DNA of 6,539 bases from Bryobacteraceae bacterium (GTDB lineage Bacteria; Acidobacteriota; Terriglobia; Bryobacterales; Bryobacteraceae), in contig JANXXV010000015.1 in NCBI GenBank assembly GCA_025350445.1, forward strand, positions 1 to 6,539, in the 5' to 3' direction. The position numbers and the translations under genes are program-made. Positions 5,486-6,539 of the stretch are shown one piece after another. Position 1 is the first letter of the stretch. Each line of letters starts with the position of its first letter. The notes beneath the pieces were generated by a model. The model did not search any database. It saw nothing but the letters and a program-made list of their open reading frames with translations, and was not told the DNA's origin.

Positions 5486-6539
5486 ACCAGAATCCAGCCC
5501 TCAGATCGTAGAAATGCGCTCCGTGCGGATTCCCCTCTTGTATGGTGTAGTAACCTTTCACCGCGCTCACGGTGAAGGCCAGCGACCGCGGCATCTGCCT
5601 GGTCCGGAATTTCACTCCCGGACCCAGCTCGAAGTAATTCGCCCAGTATTGCCGGTTCATATCCGTGGTGGCGTTGCCGTTCCAGAACAACTGAAATTGG
5701 ATGCTGGCCATCTCCGGCAGCGTATAACCAAAGTGGTTTTGCGAGTAAAACAGCACGTCGTTCTGAAAGCGGCTGACGAAGACGCCGTCGTTGTTCGATT
5801 CAAAGAACAGTCCCTTCGATTCCGCGCCTATATTGTGGCCCACGCTTCTGGAGAAGGACAGTCCGCCCCGGTAGTCGGGAATCATTTTGCCTACATTCGG
5901 CTGTTTGCGGTATTGCACCGCTTCGCCCGCTTCCCCCCACGCCATCAATCCTTTCCAGGGAGTGCTGGAGACGCCGGCCGCGAAGATGAATGAGTTTTCG
6001 GAAAGATACTGCGGGGCCGCGAGTCCGCTTTGCGCTTCGGTATGGCCACGGATATCGCCGATGATTCTGGTGGAAATATAGGGATGAATCGGTAGCGACC
6101 CCAATTTGAATTCGGTCTTGATTTGGCTGTATGAAAACAAGTCTTTCCATCGCGAGGAGTAGAACGGGTAGGTCCATACGGTAGTGCGGAACCGCGCCAG
6201 GCCGGGGCGCAGATTCTCAAATGCGCGGGCAGCTTCACCGGCAATTTTCGGGTCGGGACTCTCCTTGGCCCGCTTAAAAAATCCTAGCGCCTGCTTGTCA
6301 TCGTGAAGTTGGTTGTAGGTCCAGCCGAGCTTAAGCAGTACAGCGTAATCGCCCGGATTGTCCTCGTGCATAATCCGCAGGTACCTGAGCGCATCTTTCA
6401 AATAGCCGGCCTCGAGGCTGCGCGTGGCCAGGACCGCTGGATTTTGGTGCGGTTCCTGGCGCGGTTCCTGGCGCGGTTGCGCTGACGAAGCCTGGGGCAC
6501 GGCGAGAGCCTCCCGCACGCGATCGGTTACTTCTTTATC
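5469..6539 (-). CDS. TPR plus outer-membrane beta-barrel protein, 5' end outside window
   Basis: The frame is open to the right edge, giving 356 visible residues of a longer protein. A GTG at 6518-6516 is available, but no signal peptide follows it, so the true start is probably beyond the window. Visible residues about 22-32 are a Pro/Gln/Arg/Glu-rich linker (PRQEPRQEP). Two TPR-like helical hairpins follow at about 37-107 (LEAGYLKDALRYLRIMHEDNP; AVLLKLGWTYNQLHDDKQALGFF). From about 115 to the end the sequence alternates polar and aromatic residues in 10-12 strand-length segments, for example FIFAAGVSST, NDVLFYSQNHFGYTL, YWANYFELGPGVKF, and finally FYDLRAGFWYAFTH, as in an outer-membrane barrel. 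This order is that of exopolysaccharide export proteins (PgaA, PelB, BcsC; also NfrA). The last residue is His rather than the usual aromatic. The exact homologue is not recognised. Confidence 0.65.
   Translation of the reverse strand, partial: DKEVTDRVREALAVPQASSAQPRQEPRQEPHQNPAVLATRSLEAGYLKDALRYLRIMHEDNPGDYAVLLKLGWTYNQLHDDKQALGFFKRAKESPDPKIAGEAARAFENLRPGLARFRTTVWTYPFYSSRWKDLFSYSQIKTEFKLGSLPIHPYISTRIIGDIRGHTEAQSGLAAPQYLSENSFIFAAGVSSTPWKGLMAWGEAGEAVQYRKQPNVGKMIPDYRGGLSFSRSVGHNIGAESKGLFFESNNDGVFVSRFQNDVLFYSQNHFGYTLPEMASIQFQLFWNGNATTDMNRQYWANYFELGPGVKFRTRQMPRSLAFTVSAVKGYYTIQEGNPHGAHFYDLRAGFWYAFTH
6449..6478. repeat. 12-bp tandem repeat in the linker of the TPR/barrel gene
   Basis: GCGGTTCCTGGC occurs twice in direct tandem (6449-6460, 6461-6472), followed by half a copy (GCGGTT, 6473-6478). 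On the minus strand each unit encodes four residues (Pro-Arg-Gln-Glu), so copy-number change keeps the frame and only alters linker length. Confidence 0.85.

Noticed and set aside
5271..5993. A 240-codon plus-strand open frame crossing the hydrolase-like/TPR-barrel junction
   Set aside because: It spans the antisense of two overlapping real genes and has no coherent composition or motif.

Overview
The window is gene-dense, GC-rich bacterial chromosome with five protein genes and almost no intergenic DNA. There is no RNA gene, insertion sequence, CRISPR array or phage gene that I can see. The style (many secreted carbohydrate-active proteins, a Tat-exported toroid lyase-like protein, a TPR/beta-barrel protein) fits a soil or sediment Gram-negative such as an Acidobacterium of the Solibacter/Bryobacter type. 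That placement is an impression from protein character, not a proof; the outer-membrane-like barrel does support a diderm cell.

Layout. Bases 7-1145 (minus strand) hold a two-gene unit: a histidine phosphatase family protein (426-1145) followed by the rRNA methyltransferase RlmH (7-426), joined by a TGATG stop/start overlap. A 33-base divergent gap (1146-1178) separates it from a plus-strand pair: a GT2 glycosyltransferase of the polyprenyl-phosphate type (1179-1898, TTG start) and a Tat-exported protein resembling heparinase-type (alpha/alpha)-toroid polysaccharide lyases (1895-3550), joined by an ATGA overlap. A convergent 48-base gap (3551-3598), with a bulged 10-bp hairpin over the lyase stop codon, separates this pair from a second minus-strand unit. 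That unit is a TPR plus beta-barrel protein, cut by the right window edge (5469-6539), followed with a 17-base overlap by a secreted TIM-barrel glycoside-hydrolase-like protein with an amidotransferase-like front domain (3599-5485).

How it may work together (inference). The left pair is housekeeping or general metabolism. The other four genes look like parts of a glycan locus: a cytoplasmic sugar transferase, an exported lyase-like enzyme, a periplasmic or secreted hydrolase-like enzyme, and a TPR/beta-barrel protein of the architecture used for exopolysaccharide passage through the outer membrane (as in PgaA, PelB, BcsC). The arrangement recalls synthase-dependent exopolysaccharide systems, but no synthase, Wzx/Wzy or deacetylase is visible here, so the system is incomplete in this window and the substrate is unknown.
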